A stretch of DNA of 64,000 bases from Acidimicrobiales bacterium (GTDB taxonomy: Bacteria > Actinomycetota > Acidimicrobiia > Acidimicrobiales > Iamiaceae): positions 93,321-157,320 of the forward strand of contig JAUJNP010000005.1 of the NCBI GenBank assembly GCA_030448105.1. Direction: 5' to 3'. This document shows, in pieces, positions 17,266 through 25,928 of the stretch. The notes beneath the pieces are model-generated. The model was not told the origin of the DNA, did not search any database, and was given only the letters and a program-made list of their open reading frames with translations. The number at the start of each line of letters is the position of its first letter. Within the stretch, counting starts at the first letter, position 1. The position numbers and the translations under genes are program-made.

Positions 17266-18741
17266 TTGAGCGTGGCGACGAAGGAGATGATGGCGACGGG
17301 CCGACGCCCGGCGCTCGACGTCGCCCCCCGGGTGGCTCGCCGAGCCCTGTCGAACCCCAAGGTGGCGCTCATGGCGGCCGACGCCCTTGTCGTGCTGACC
17401 GCCGTCGGGCTCACGTTCCGCCTGGTCAGCGTGTCGGGCGCCGAGTTCGGCGTGAGCGGCGGCGAGCGGAAGTTCCTCCTGTTCGGGGCGGCCACCGTGC
17501 CGGTGTGGCTGGGCATCTTCGCCCGCCAGCGGCTCTACAACACCCGCTTCATCGGTCGGCGCATCGACGAGCTCCGCCGCATAGTCAACGCCGTCATCCT
17601 CGGGGTGCTGTCGGTGGCCCTGGCCGGCTACCTGCTCGGCGAGCTGGTACCCAGGGGCGCCCTGCTGGTGCTGTTCGTGGTGGCGGTGGGCCTGGTGGTG
17701 GCCGAGCGGGAGGTGGCCCGGCGGGTGTTCGCCGCCATGCGCCACAACGGCAAGCTCGTGCGCAACGTGGTGATCGCCGGCGCCAACCCCGAGGGCCGGG
17801 AGCTGGCCGCCATGTTGCAGTCCGAGCCGTGGCACGGCTACAAGGTGCTCGGCTTCGTGGACGACACCGTCACCGATCCCCAGCCCGTAGCCGGCGTGCC
17901 GCTGCTCGGAACGGTGGGCGACGCCGGTGAGATCGTGCGTCGCCACCAGGGTGCCAGCGTGATCGTGGCCGCCAGCGCCATCGAGAGCCAGACCACCAAC
18001 CGCCTGGCCCGCGACCTGCTCGAGCGGGGCATACACGTGGAACTCTCCTCCACCCTGCGCGACATCGCCTCACAGCGCCTCACCGTGCGCCCCCTGGGCC
18101 GTTTCCCGGTGGTCTACGTGGAGCCGATCCAGCGCGGCGGCTGGCGCCGGGTCGCCAAGCGCAGCTTCGACGTCGCCATCGCCGCGCTCGGGCTGATACT
18201 CACCAGTCCCCTGTTGGCGGTGGCGGCCATCGCGGTCAAGCTCGACTCCCGCGGACCCGTGCTGTTCAGCCAGATCCGGGTTGGCCGCGACTCCAAGCCC
18301 TTCCGGGTGCTGAAGCTGCGCTCGATGGTGCCCGACGCCGAGTCCCGACTCGCCGAACTGCTCGAGGACAACGAGGCGGACGGTCCCCTCTTCAAGATGA
18401 AGCACGACCCCCGCGTCACCCGGGTGGGCCGCCTCCTGCGCAAGACCTCGGTGGACGAGATCCCCCAGCTCTGGAACGTGCTGCGGGGCGAGATGAGTCT
18501 GGTCGGTCCCCGCCCCGCCCTGCCCCACGAGACCGAGGCCTGGGATCCGCTGCTCACCCAGCGCCTGCGGGTCAAGCCCGGCATCACCGGCATGTGGCAG
18601 GTGAACGGGCGCAGCGAGTCGTCCTTCGAGGACTACACCCGTCTCGACCTCTACTACGTGGACAACTGGTCGTTGCTCACCGACATCGCCATCCTCCTCA
18701 AGACCCTCCCCGTCGTCCTCACCTCACGAGGCGCGGCGTAG
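17266..18741 (+). CDS. Polyprenyl-phosphate sugar-phosphate transferase (initiating enzyme)
   Basis: This 491-aa protein has the WbaP/WcaJ-type topology: N-terminal helices, a CoA-binding-like middle (VIAGANPEGRELAAMLQ) and a C-terminal bacterial sugar transferase domain. The latter contains KRSFDVAIAALGLILTSPLL, KLRSMVPDAESR, KTSVDEIPQLWNVLRGEMSL, VGPRPALPHE and KPGITGMWQVNGRS. It adds the first sugar phosphate to undecaprenyl phosphate and so starts the repeat unit. The start may be TTG at 17266 or GTG at 17272; GGGTGAGG at about 17251 fits either. It is transcribed away from the DUF4012 gene. Confidence 0.93.
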   Translation: MSVATKEMMATGRRPALDVAPRVARRALSNPKVALMAADALVVLTAVGLTFRLVSVSGAEFGVSGGERKFLLFGAATVPVWLGIFARQRLYNTRFIGRRIDELRRIVNAVILGVLSVALAGYLLGELVPRGALLVLFVVAVGLVVAEREVARRVFAAMRHNGKLVRNVVIAGANPEGRELAAMLQSEPWHGYKVLGFVDDTVTDPQPVAGVPLLGTVGDAGEIVRRHQGASVIVAASAIESQTTNRLARDLLERGIHVELSSTLRDIASQRLTVRPLGRFPVVYVEPIQRGGWRRVAKRSFDVAIAALGLILTSPLLAVAAIAVKLDSRGPVLFSQIRVGRDSKPFRVLKLRSMVPDAESRLAELLEDNEADGPLFKMKHDPRVTRVGRLLRKTSVDEIPQLWNVLRGEMSLVGPRPALPHETEAWDPLLTQRLRVKPGITGMWQVNGRSESSFEDYTRLDLYYVDNWSLLTDIAILLKTLPVVLTSRGAA

Positions 18742-18816
18742 GGAGCGCCAGCGAGCAGCCGCACGCGAGCGCGGCAGCGCTCGCCCAGTAGCACGGCGCG
18801 GCGCAGGGAGCGCCAG
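18731..18816. repeat. Direct repeat pair flanking a perfect hairpin between convergent genes
   Basis: Two 21-bp copies (18731-18751 and 18796-18816; 20 of 21 bases identical, form GCGCGGCGYAGGGAGCGCCAG) flank a perfect 8-bp-stem hairpin GCGAGCGC-GGCA-GCGCTCGC at 18765-18784. The first copy contains the stop codon of the sugar transferase. This is probably a bidirectional terminator region. Confidence 0.55.
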
Positions 18817-18822
18817 TAGCCC

Positions 18823-19929
18823 TCAGGCGTCCACGACGACCAGGTCGTGGTCGACCCGGTTGAGGGGGTCGGGCCCGCCGGGCGTGGCCACCACGATGTC
18901 CTCCAGGCGGAGGCCCCAGCGGCCCGGCAGGTAGATGCCCGGCTCCACCGAGAAGGCGTGCCCGGGAGCCAGTGGGGTCTCGTTGCCGGCCACCACGTAG
19001 GGGTCCTCGTGCTCTTCGATGCCGATGCCGTGGCCGGTGCGGTGGACGAAGTGCGCGCCGAGGCCGGCGTCGGAGATCACGCGCCGGGCGGCGGCGTCGA
19101 CGTCCTCGCACGCCACGCCCACCCGGGCGGCCGCCACCGCCGCCGCCTGGGCCTCGGCCAGCACGCCGTAGGCGTCGGCCAGCTCGGCCGGCGGCGGCCC
19201 GGTGTGGACGCAGCGGGTGATATCGCTGCAGTACCCGGCGCCTCCGTCGGCGGGCATGGTGCCGCCGAAGTCGCACAGCACCACCTCGCCGGCGGCGATG
19301 CGACGGACGCCGGGCTCGTGGTGGGGGCTGGCGGCGTTCGGCCCGGCGGCGACGATGGCGAAGTTGACCCGGCTGTGGCCCTCGGCCAGCAGCCGGCGCC
19401 CGAGGTCGGCCGACACCTCGGCCTCGGTGCGCCCGACCAGCGCGATCTCGCCCGCTTGGAGCTGGGCCGCCACCCGGTCGGCCGCCTCGGCCGCCCGGCG
19501 CAGCGCCACCACCTCGGCGTCGTCCTTCACCGCCCGCAGGGGGCCGACCACCAATCCTGCTCGGGTGAAGCGCGTGCGGGGCAGGCGGTGCTGCAGGTCG
19601 ACGAGGAACCGGGCCCAGGTGCGGTCCCCGATGGCGGCGGTGGTCGCCGAGCGGGCCAGGTCGGCCACGATGGCCACCGGGTCCTCGGTCTCCTCCCAGG
19701 CCCGCAGCGAGAACACCTCGGGCCGCTCCACCACCCGGGGCGCTTCGAGGCGGGGCACGACGAGGGTGGCGCCGCCCTCGCGGGGGACGACCAGCATGGT
19801 GAGGCGCTCGAGGGGCATGGCCTCGTAGCCGCTCAGCCAGGGCAGGTCCGGCCCCACCGAGAGCAGCAGCACGTCGACCCCGGCAACGGCCATCGCCTCC
19901 CGGGTGCGGGCCAGCCGCTCGGCGTGCAT
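18823..19929 (-). CDS. M24-family metallopeptidase (Xaa-Pro aminopeptidase-like)
   Basis: This 368-aa protein has the creatinase-like N-domain (residues 1-130) and a pita-bread catalytic domain. The metal ligands are visible in order: CDFGG (Asp), CSDITR (Asp), HRTGHGIGIEEHEDP (His), FSVEPGIY (Glu) and LRLEDIVV (Glu). It is a cytoplasmic dinuclear-metal peptidase, probably for Xaa-Pro dipeptides or N-terminal Xaa-Pro bonds. It is convergent to the glycan transferase and 23 bp from the third sulfotransferase on the same strand. Confidence 0.93.
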   Translation of the reverse strand: MHAERLARTREAMAVAGVDVLLLSVGPDLPWLSGYEAMPLERLTMLVVPREGGATLVVPRLEAPRVVERPEVFSLRAWEETEDPVAIVADLARSATTAAIGDRTWARFLVDLQHRLPRTRFTRAGLVVGPLRAVKDDAEVVALRRAAEAADRVAAQLQAGEIALVGRTEAEVSADLGRRLLAEGHSRVNFAIVAAGPNAASPHHEPGVRRIAAGEVVLCDFGGTMPADGGAGYCSDITRCVHTGPPPAELADAYGVLAEAQAAAVAAARVGVACEDVDAAARRVISDAGLGAHFVHRTGHGIGIEEHEDPYVVAGNETPLAPGHAFSVEPGIYLPGRWGLRLEDIVVATPGGPDPLNRVDHDLVVVDA

Positions 19930-19952
19930 AGCTGAACGCTACTGGGGCCCAG

Positions 19953-20933
19953 CTACCCGACCTTCTCTCCGGGCGGCGACCACGGCTGCGCCAGGAGGCG
20001 ACTGCCGGCGGCGGGGTCGGGCCAGGGGTCGGCGCCGTAGATCTCCGAGAGGCCGAACGCTTCCAGCAACGCCACCGCACCCTCTACGTCGGACCGTGCC
20101 ACCTTGTCGGTCCAACCGGTCACGAGGTTCTGGCCCCGGCGCACGGCGCTGTCGGCCCGGGCCAGCTTGGACGGCCGATCGAGGGCCCCGGCCAGGGCGG
20201 CGTCGGCCTCCTGGCCCACCGAGGCGAGCACCCGGGCGGCCTCCCTCGCCGGGTCCCGGCACAGCTCCTCGTAGAAGACGAGGCAGACGTCGGCCGGTGC
20301 GAGCGTCCGGAACGGCACCACGGTCTCGATGCACCACTGGGCCACGTACTGCTCCATGGGGGTGCGGGCGGCGGCGATGGCCGGCATCAGCGGGCGGAGG
20401 TGGTCGGCCACGAGGTCGGGCTGGGCCAGGAGGTCGTCAAGGTGGTGGCGCCAGCCGAGGGCCCGGGCCGATGCGGCCACCGCGCAGGGGTGACGCACCA
20501 GCCACACCACCTTCACCTCGGGGAAGCGCGTCTTGAGCCACTTCAGGAGGTTGTTGGCGCGGATCTCCTTCACCAGCCGGCGGCGGGCCAGGTACACGTG
20601 GTTCTGGTGGTCGGCCCACCGGTTGCGCAGGCGGCCCCGCAGGATGCGCTCCACCGGTTCCACCCAGCGGGAGTCCTCCTCGTCGGGCCGGAGGTACTGG
20701 CCGTGGGCGAAGTGGGCCACGGCGGGAACCCGGCTGGCCCGCAACGGTTCGAAGATGACGCGGTGGTCGTGGTGGCGGTCGAGGATCTCGCCCAGCCAGG
20801 TCGTGCCGCTGCGTCCGCTGCCGGCCAGCACGGTGGTGGCGGAGAGTGAGGGGTCGAGGTCGAGGTACGACCACCGCTTGGCCTCGCGGCGGGCCTCCAC
20901 CAGCGCCGGGCGGAGGCGGGCGCGGGCGCTCAC
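19953..20933 (-). CDS. Sulfotransferase family protein (third of three)
   Basis: This 326-aa protein starts at a GTG that overlaps the stop of the upstream gene by four bases. The PAPS loop is TTVLAGSGRSGTTWLGEILD at about residues 31-50. VVWLVRHPCAVAASARALGW (about 138-157) is the 3'-phosphate motif, with RH in place of RD. The long reading frame upstream of this GTG is antisense shadow of the oxidase gene and was not used. It probably acts with the other two sulfotransferases on surface glycans, although its operon partner is a flavin-type oxidase rather than a glycan gene. Confidence 0.85.
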   Translation of the reverse strand: MSARARLRPALVEARREAKRWSYLDLDPSLSATTVLAGSGRSGTTWLGEILDRHHDHRVIFEPLRASRVPAVAHFAHGQYLRPDEEDSRWVEPVERILRGRLRNRWADHQNHVYLARRRLVKEIRANNLLKWLKTRFPEVKVVWLVRHPCAVAASARALGWRHHLDDLLAQPDLVADHLRPLMPAIAAARTPMEQYVAQWCIETVVPFRTLAPADVCLVFYEELCRDPAREAARVLASVGQEADAALAGALDRPSKLARADSAVRRGQNLVTGWTDKVARSDVEGAVALLEAFGLSEIYGADPWPDPAAGSRLLAQPWSPPGEKVG

Positions 20934-21484
20934 ATCTCGGTGGTCGGCAGGGCGGGCAGGCCGTCGATGCTGGCGGCGTTCTTCTCGGCCCGGTACGCCG
21001 CCAACCCGTCGGGGCCCTTGCGCTCGGCCCAGTCGATGAGCTTGTCCCGCTCCTCGACCACATCCATCCGGGGCACGCCGTAGCCGCAGGAGGTGGCGAT
21101 CCGTTCCACCGCGAGGCGTATCACCGAACGGGCACCCGGCAGGTCGGGGAAGCACCCCGCCAGCGCTTCCCACTCGGCGTGGTCGGGGGTGACGACCTGG
21201 CCGCGGCCGAACAGCCGCAGGATCCGGGGCGGTCCGGTGAAGGCGCAGAACATGATGGTGACGCGCCCGTTCTCGTTGAGGTGGGCGATGGTCTCGGCGC
21301 CGCTGCCGGTGAGGTCGAGGTAGGCCACCGTGCGGGGATCGAGCACCCGGAAGGTGTCGAGCCCCTTGGGCGAGACGTTCACGTGCCCGTCGGCGGCGAG
21401 GGGGGCGGTGGCCACGAAGAACAAAGGCTGGCGACCGATCCATGCCACGAGCTCGTCGGTGAGGGCATCGAACGTCCGGGCCAT
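20930..21484 (-). CDS. Pyridoxamine 5'-phosphate oxidase-family protein
   Basis: This 184-aa split-barrel flavin-binding protein carries QPLFFVATAPLAADGHVNVS (residues about 19-38) and SPKGLDTFRVLDPRTVAYLD. It also has a GSGAETIAHLNENGRVTIMF segment typical of this subgroup. It probably binds FMN or F420 and reduces a small molecule, or is a heme-degrading-type homologue; the substrate is unknown. It is the first gene of a two-gene unit with the sulfotransferase. Confidence 0.88.
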   Translation of the reverse strand: MARTFDALTDELVAWIGRQPLFFVATAPLAADGHVNVSPKGLDTFRVLDPRTVAYLDLTGSGAETIAHLNENGRVTIMFCAFTGPPRILRLFGRGQVVTPDHAEWEALAGCFPDLPGARSVIRLAVERIATSCGYGVPRMDVVEERDKLIDWAERKGPDGLAAYRAEKNAASIDGLPALPTTEM

Positions 21485-21579
21485 CGCCCCATTCTGGCCG
21501 CCGGGGCGACTTTGCTCGCGAAGTGGCTCCGAGATAAGCGAGCAATATGAGCCCTGTCAGCCCTGCCTAGGATCGCCGC

Positions 21580-22506
21580 ATGCAGGTGATCGTCACGGGT
21601 GGGGCCGGCTTCGTTGGTGCGAACGCCTGCAAGGAGCTGGCCGGGCGGGCCGAGGTGGAGGAGGTCGTGGCCTGCGACAACCTCTCCACCGGTTCCGCCG
21701 ACAACCTGGTCGGCGCCGACATCGAGCTGGTCGAGGTCGACATCTGCGATCCCGCCTCCGTCCGGGAGGTGCTCGCCGGCGCGGACTCCGTCGTGCACCT
21801 GGCCGCCCGCCCCAGCGTGCCCCGGTCGGTGCAGGACCCGAGGGCCACCCACGACGCCAACGTGACCGGCACCCTGAACGTGTTGGAAGCGGTCCGCCAC
21901 ACCGGTGCCCACCTCGTGATGGCCTCGTCCTCGTCGGTGTACGGCGCCGACCCGGCGCTGCCGAAGGTGGAGACGCTCCTCCCCCAGCCCCGGTCGCCGT
22001 ACGCGGCGAGCAAGCTGGCCACCGAGGGCTACGCGCACGCCTACGGCGACACCTACGGCGTGCGGTCGCTCGTCTTCCGCCTCTTCAACGTCTACGGCCC
22101 CTTGCAACCAGCGGGCCACGCCTACGCGGCGGCGGTGCCGGCATTCATCGATGCCGCCCTCCGGGGCGACCCGGTCCCGGTGCACGGCGACGGCCACCAG
22201 ACCCGTGACTTCACCTATGTGGGGACCGTGGCCCGCGTTCTGGCCGACGCCGTCGTCCGAGGCGTCCACCACGACGGTCCCGTCAACCTCGCGTTCGGGT
22301 CGCGCCTGTCGCTGCTCGAGCTCGTCGCCGAGCTGGAGCAGCTGCTGGGCCGGACCCTGGAGGTGGAGCACCAGCCGCCCCGGGCCGGGGACGTGCGCGA
22401 CTCCCAGGCCAACACCCGCCTCCTGACGGAGCTGTTCCCCGGCATCGAGGCGGTGCCCTTGCGGGACGGCCTGTCCGCCACCGTGGAGTGGTTCCGGCGC
22501 GGCTGA
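21580..22506 (+). CDS. NAD-dependent epimerase/dehydratase (GalE-like)
   Basis: This 308-aa extended SDR protein has the NAD loop VTGGAGFVGANACKEL (residues 5-20), the active-site Ser/Thr region MASSSSVYGAD and YAASK with the catalytic Tyr and Lys (about 142-146). RLFNVYGPLQ and a QTRDFTYVGTVA segment also match UDP-glucose 4-epimerase-type enzymes. It probably makes a UDP-sugar for the exopolysaccharide. It stands alone on the plus strand, divergent from the oxidase/sulfotransferase pair and convergent with the lipoate gene (10-bp gap). Confidence 0.93.
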   Translation: MQVIVTGGAGFVGANACKELAGRAEVEEVVACDNLSTGSADNLVGADIELVEVDICDPASVREVLAGADSVVHLAARPSVPRSVQDPRATHDANVTGTLNVLEAVRHTGAHLVMASSSSVYGADPALPKVETLLPQPRSPYAASKLATEGYAHAYGDTYGVRSLVFRLFNVYGPLQPAGHAYAAAVPAFIDAALRGDPVPVHGDGHQTRDFTYVGTVARVLADAVVRGVHHDGPVNLAFGSRLSLLELVAELEQLLGRTLEVEHQPPRAGDVRDSQANTRLLTELFPGIEAVPLRDGLSATVEWFRRG

Positions 22507-22515
22507 CCGGCCCCG

Positions 22516-24174
22516 TCAGTGGATGGCGACGGCGGCGCCGGGCGCTCCTGCCGCCTGGCGGGCGTGGTAGCTCGATCGGGTGAGCGGGCTGGCCTCGACG
22601 TGGCCGATCCCTAGGGCCTCACCCACCGCCTTCACGTGCTCGAGCTCGGCCGGCTCCCACCACCGGGCCACCGGCAAGTGCGAGGTGGTGGGCCGGAGGT
22701 ACTGGCCGACGGTGACGATGTCGGTGCCGACGCCGGCCAGGTCGACCAGCGTGGCCTCCACCTCGGCGACGGTCTCGCCCAGGCCGACGATGAGGCTCGA
22801 CTTGGTGCGCAGGCCGGCCGCCTTGGCCCGGGCCAGCACGGCCAGGCTGCGGGCGTACGACGCGGAGGGCCGCACCGCCCGCTGCAGGCGGGGCACCGTC
22901 TCGAGGTTGTGGTTCAACACGTCGGGGGCGGCGGCGAAGACAGCGCCGAGGGCGTCGGGATCGCCCTTGCAGTCGGGGATCAGCACCTCCACCGACACCG
23001 AGGGGGTTCGGGCCCGGATGGCGTCGATGGTGGCCACGAAGCCGGCGGCGCCGCCGTCGGGCAGATCGTCGCGGGCCACCGCCGTGACCACGGCGTAGGC
23101 GAGGCCCATGCGCTCGACCGCCTCGGCCACCCTGGCCGGCTCACCAAGGTCTGGGGCCTCGGGGTGGCGGGTGTCGACCAGGCAGAACCCGCAGGCCCGG
23201 GTGCAGCGCTCGCCGTTGATCATGAACGTGGCCGTGCCGTCGGACCAGCACTCGAAGATGTTGGGGCAGCCGGCCTCCTCGCACACCGTCACCAGGTCGA
23301 GGTCTCGCATGGTCCGCTTGAGCCGGAGGTAGTCGTCGGTGATCCGGAACCGGGCCTGCACCCAGGCCGGCTTGCGGGCGCTCAGCTCGACACCTTCGAC
23401 GACTCCGGCGGCGGCCAGCCGGGCCCGGCTGCGGGGCGGGCGCACGGGCTGGCCCGGCCCCTGCCCCCGACTGAAGGGGGCGAGATCCTCGGGCGTGGAG
23501 CGCCAGGCCACGTCCTCGCGATCGGAACCGGCGGCGCCCCAACGCTCGGCGGCGCGGGCGACCACCGCGTCGACGACGTCGGCCAAGGTGGCGGTGCAAC
23601 CCTCGGCGGCCAGAGAGGTCACCGCCTTGTCGGCGATCCCGCAGGGGACGATGTGGTCGAACATGGAGAGGTCGGGATCGACGTTGAGGGCGAAGCCGTG
23701 CATGGACCGGCCCCGGGTCAGCCGGACCCCGATGGCGCAGATCTTGCGCGGGGCTTCGGTGGCGGCGCCGACCCACACGCCCGGGTAGCCGGCCAACCGG
23801 TCGGCGGCCACGCCGAGGTCGCCGAGCACGTCGACGACGAGCTGCTCCACCGAGCGCACGTAGGCCGGGGTGTCCGCCATCCCCCCGCCGCCGAGGCCGG
23901 GCACGGTGAGGATCGGGTACCCGACGAGCTGGCCGGGCCCGTGGTAGGTGACGTCACCCCCCCGGTCGGTCCGCACCAGCTCCGCCCCCACCTCCGCCGG
24001 GTCCACCAGCACGTGGGCGGGATCGGCCCGTACCCCGAGCGTGTACGTCGGCGGATGCTCCAACAGCAAGAGGTGATCGTCAGCTGAGGAGGTGAACAAC
24101 CCCCGCTGAAGGGCGTGCGCGTCCCGATACCGCACCCGCCCCAGCCACCGCACGTGAAGCGGGCGGGGAGTCAA
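22516..24174 (-). CDS. lipB-lipA: LipB-LipA fusion: octanoyltransferase plus lipoyl synthase
   Basis: One uninterrupted 552-aa frame encodes both steps of lipoate assembly. Residues 1 to about 215 are LipB: RGGDVTYHGPGQLVGYPI (71-88), Lys144 in APRKICAIGV and the acyl-accepting Cys178 in HIVPCGI. After a Pro/Arg linker (about 225-262), residues 265-552 are LipA. The auxiliary cluster Cys are 298, 303 and 309 (CX4CX5C), the radical-SAM Cys are 324, 328 and 331 (CX3CX2C), and the C-terminal RSSY is at 533-536. All key residues are present. The fusion would pass octanoyl-protein directly to sulfur insertion. It is downstream of lpd and the E2 gene, which encodes its substrate domain. Confidence 0.93.
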   Translation of the reverse strand: MTPRPLHVRWLGRVRYRDAHALQRGLFTSSADDHLLLLEHPPTYTLGVRADPAHVLVDPAEVGAELVRTDRGGDVTYHGPGQLVGYPILTVPGLGGGGMADTPAYVRSVEQLVVDVLGDLGVAADRLAGYPGVWVGAATEAPRKICAIGVRLTRGRSMHGFALNVDPDLSMFDHIVPCGIADKAVTSLAAEGCTATLADVVDAVVARAAERWGAAGSDREDVAWRSTPEDLAPFSRGQGPGQPVRPPRSRARLAAAGVVEGVELSARKPAWVQARFRITDDYLRLKRTMRDLDLVTVCEEAGCPNIFECWSDGTATFMINGERCTRACGFCLVDTRHPEAPDLGEPARVAEAVERMGLAYAVVTAVARDDLPDGGAAGFVATIDAIRARTPSVSVEVLIPDCKGDPDALGAVFAAAPDVLNHNLETVPRLQRAVRPSASYARSLAVLARAKAAGLRTKSSLIVGLGETVAEVEATLVDLAGVGTDIVTVGQYLRPTTSHLPVARWWEPAELEHVKAVGEALGIGHVEASPLTRSSYHARQAAGAPGAAVAIH

Positions 24175-24205
24175 GGGCGAGGCGCTTCCAAGGGGGGTGC
24201 GGGAG

Positions 24206-24323
24206 GGGGACGGCTCCGCCGTCCCCTCGCCGTCGGACGATCCGGGTCCCCCGGTCGTCCGACCAGCAACAGCCCGCCGAAGGCGGCCGACAGCCCTCGC
24301 TGGCGAACCTCCGGTTCGACAGC
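24206..24323. terminator. Three strong hairpins between the E2 gene and lipB-lipA
   Basis: Hairpin one is GGGGACGGC-TCC-GCCGTCCCC (24206-24226, perfect). Hairpin two is GTCGGACGATCCGGG against CCCGGTCGTCCGAC (24232-24263, one bulged base, TCC loop). Hairpin three is GCTGGCGAACC-TCC-GGTTCGACAGC (24299-24323, one mismatch), just after the E2 stop codon. All have a TCC loop. They may attenuate transcription between E2 and lipB-lipA or stabilise mRNA ends. Confidence 0.5.
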
Positions 24324-24328
24324 GAAGC

Positions 24329-25901
24329 TCACAGCTCGGATTCCCAGTCCCTCGTTTCCAAGATCTCGCAGACTCGGCGGAGGAAGGCGGTGGCGTAGGC
24401 GCCGTCGAAGGCCCGGTGGTCCCAGGCCATCGACAGGTTGCCCATGGAGTGGATGGCGATGGCCTCGTTGCCGGCGGCGTCGGTGACCACCACCGGCCTG
24501 CGGAATACGCCCTCGGTGGAGAGGATCATGACCTGCGGCTGGTTGATCACCGGCAGGTTCACGAGAGTGCCGAGGCGCCGGCGTTGGTGATGGTGACGGT
24601 GCCGCCGCTGATGTCGTCGGCCGACAGCTTCTTGGCCCGGGCCCGGTTGGCCAGGTCGGAGATCTCCCGGGCGATGGCCCGCAGGCGCTTGTCCTGGGCG
24701 TCGTGGATCACCGGCACGATGAGGCCCTCGTGGTTGAGGTCGACGGCGATGCCGAGGTTGACGTAGTTGTGCACGATGAGCTCGCCCTCGCCGACGGTGG
24801 CGTTCATGTGCGGGAACTCCTCGATGGCGTCGACGAGGGCCCGGGCGATGAACGGCAGGTAGGTGAGGCTGAACCCCTCGTCGGCCCGGAAGGCCTCCTT
24901 GCGGGCGGCGCGGGCCCGTTCCACCGCCTCGAAGTCGACCTCCATAACCGAGAACACGTGGGGTGACGTGGCCTTGGAGCGCACCATGTGCTCCCCGGTG
25001 CGCCGCCGGATGTTGTTGAGCGGCACCACGGTGTCGCGCTCGCTGGGCTTGGGGGCAGCCACCTGGGCCGCCGGGACGGCGGCGGCCGGCGCCGGCGCAG
25101 CAGACGCAGCGGCGGCGGGCGCCTCGGCCGCAGGGGCGGCGGCGGCCGCCGCCGGCGCAGTCGTCGGGGCGGACGCCGGGCTGGGCACGGCGGAGGGGCC
25201 ACCTTCCACGGCCCGGAGCACGTCGGCCCGGGTGACCCGGCCACCGGCCCCGGTACCGGCGATGGTGGAGGGGTCGAGGTTGTGCTCGCTGACCAGGCGC
25301 CGCACCACGGGCGACAGCACCATCCCCTCACCCCCGAAGCGGGCGCGGAGCGCTGGACCCCTCCGGGGCAGGGGCGGGAGCCTGCTCGGCCGCGTCCGGC
25401 CTGCGGCTCGGCCGCGGGTGCCTGCTCCTCGGGGTCTGTGGGCGCCGGCTCGGCCAACGCCTCCTGGTCGAGCGTCTCCTGTTCGGCGGCCTCCTGCTCG
25501 AGGGCGGTGCCACCGGCTTCGGCGGTGGCCTCGGCGGCCTCGGCCGCCTCGTCGCCGGCGGGCGCCCCAGGTTCAGCGGTGGCCGGCTGGGCCGCCTCGT
25601 CGCCGGCGGGCGCCCCGCCCCCGGCGTCAGCTGCCGCGTCGCCGGCGGGCGCCGCGCTGGCGGCGGCGCCGTCGGAGATCACCGCCAGGACGGTGCCCAC
25701 GTCGACGGTCTCGCCCTCTTCCACCTTGATGTCGGCCAGGGTGCCGCTGATGGGCGACGGCACCTCGGAGTCGACCTTGTCGGTCGACACCTCGAAGAGG
25801 GGCTCGTCCTCGGCCACCGAGTCGCCGACCGCCTTGAACCAGCGGGTGATGGTGCCCTCGGTGACGGTCTCACCGAGCTGGGGCATCTGGATGTCGGCCA
25901 T
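24329..25901 (-). CDS. sucB: Dihydrolipoyl acyltransferase (E2), two apparent frameshifts
   Basis: Read in three frames, the gene encodes a full E2. The lipoyl domain is residues 1-75, with Lys in [14 protein letters not shown]. It is followed by an Ala/Glu/Pro linker, a peripheral-subunit-binding domain ([19 protein letters not shown]) and the catalytic domain ending with [13 protein letters not shown] (His and Asp of the active site). The frame changes between about 25430 and 25320 (linker) and again near 24560. There, one extra G in TCGGCA would restore an [15 protein letters not shown] reading. Both fit single-base losses. The gene lies 27 bp after lpd. Whether it serves PDH, OGDH or both cannot be decided. 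Confidence 0.85.
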
Positions 25902-25928
25902 CAGCCGCTGCTCCTTTGGTCGCGCATC

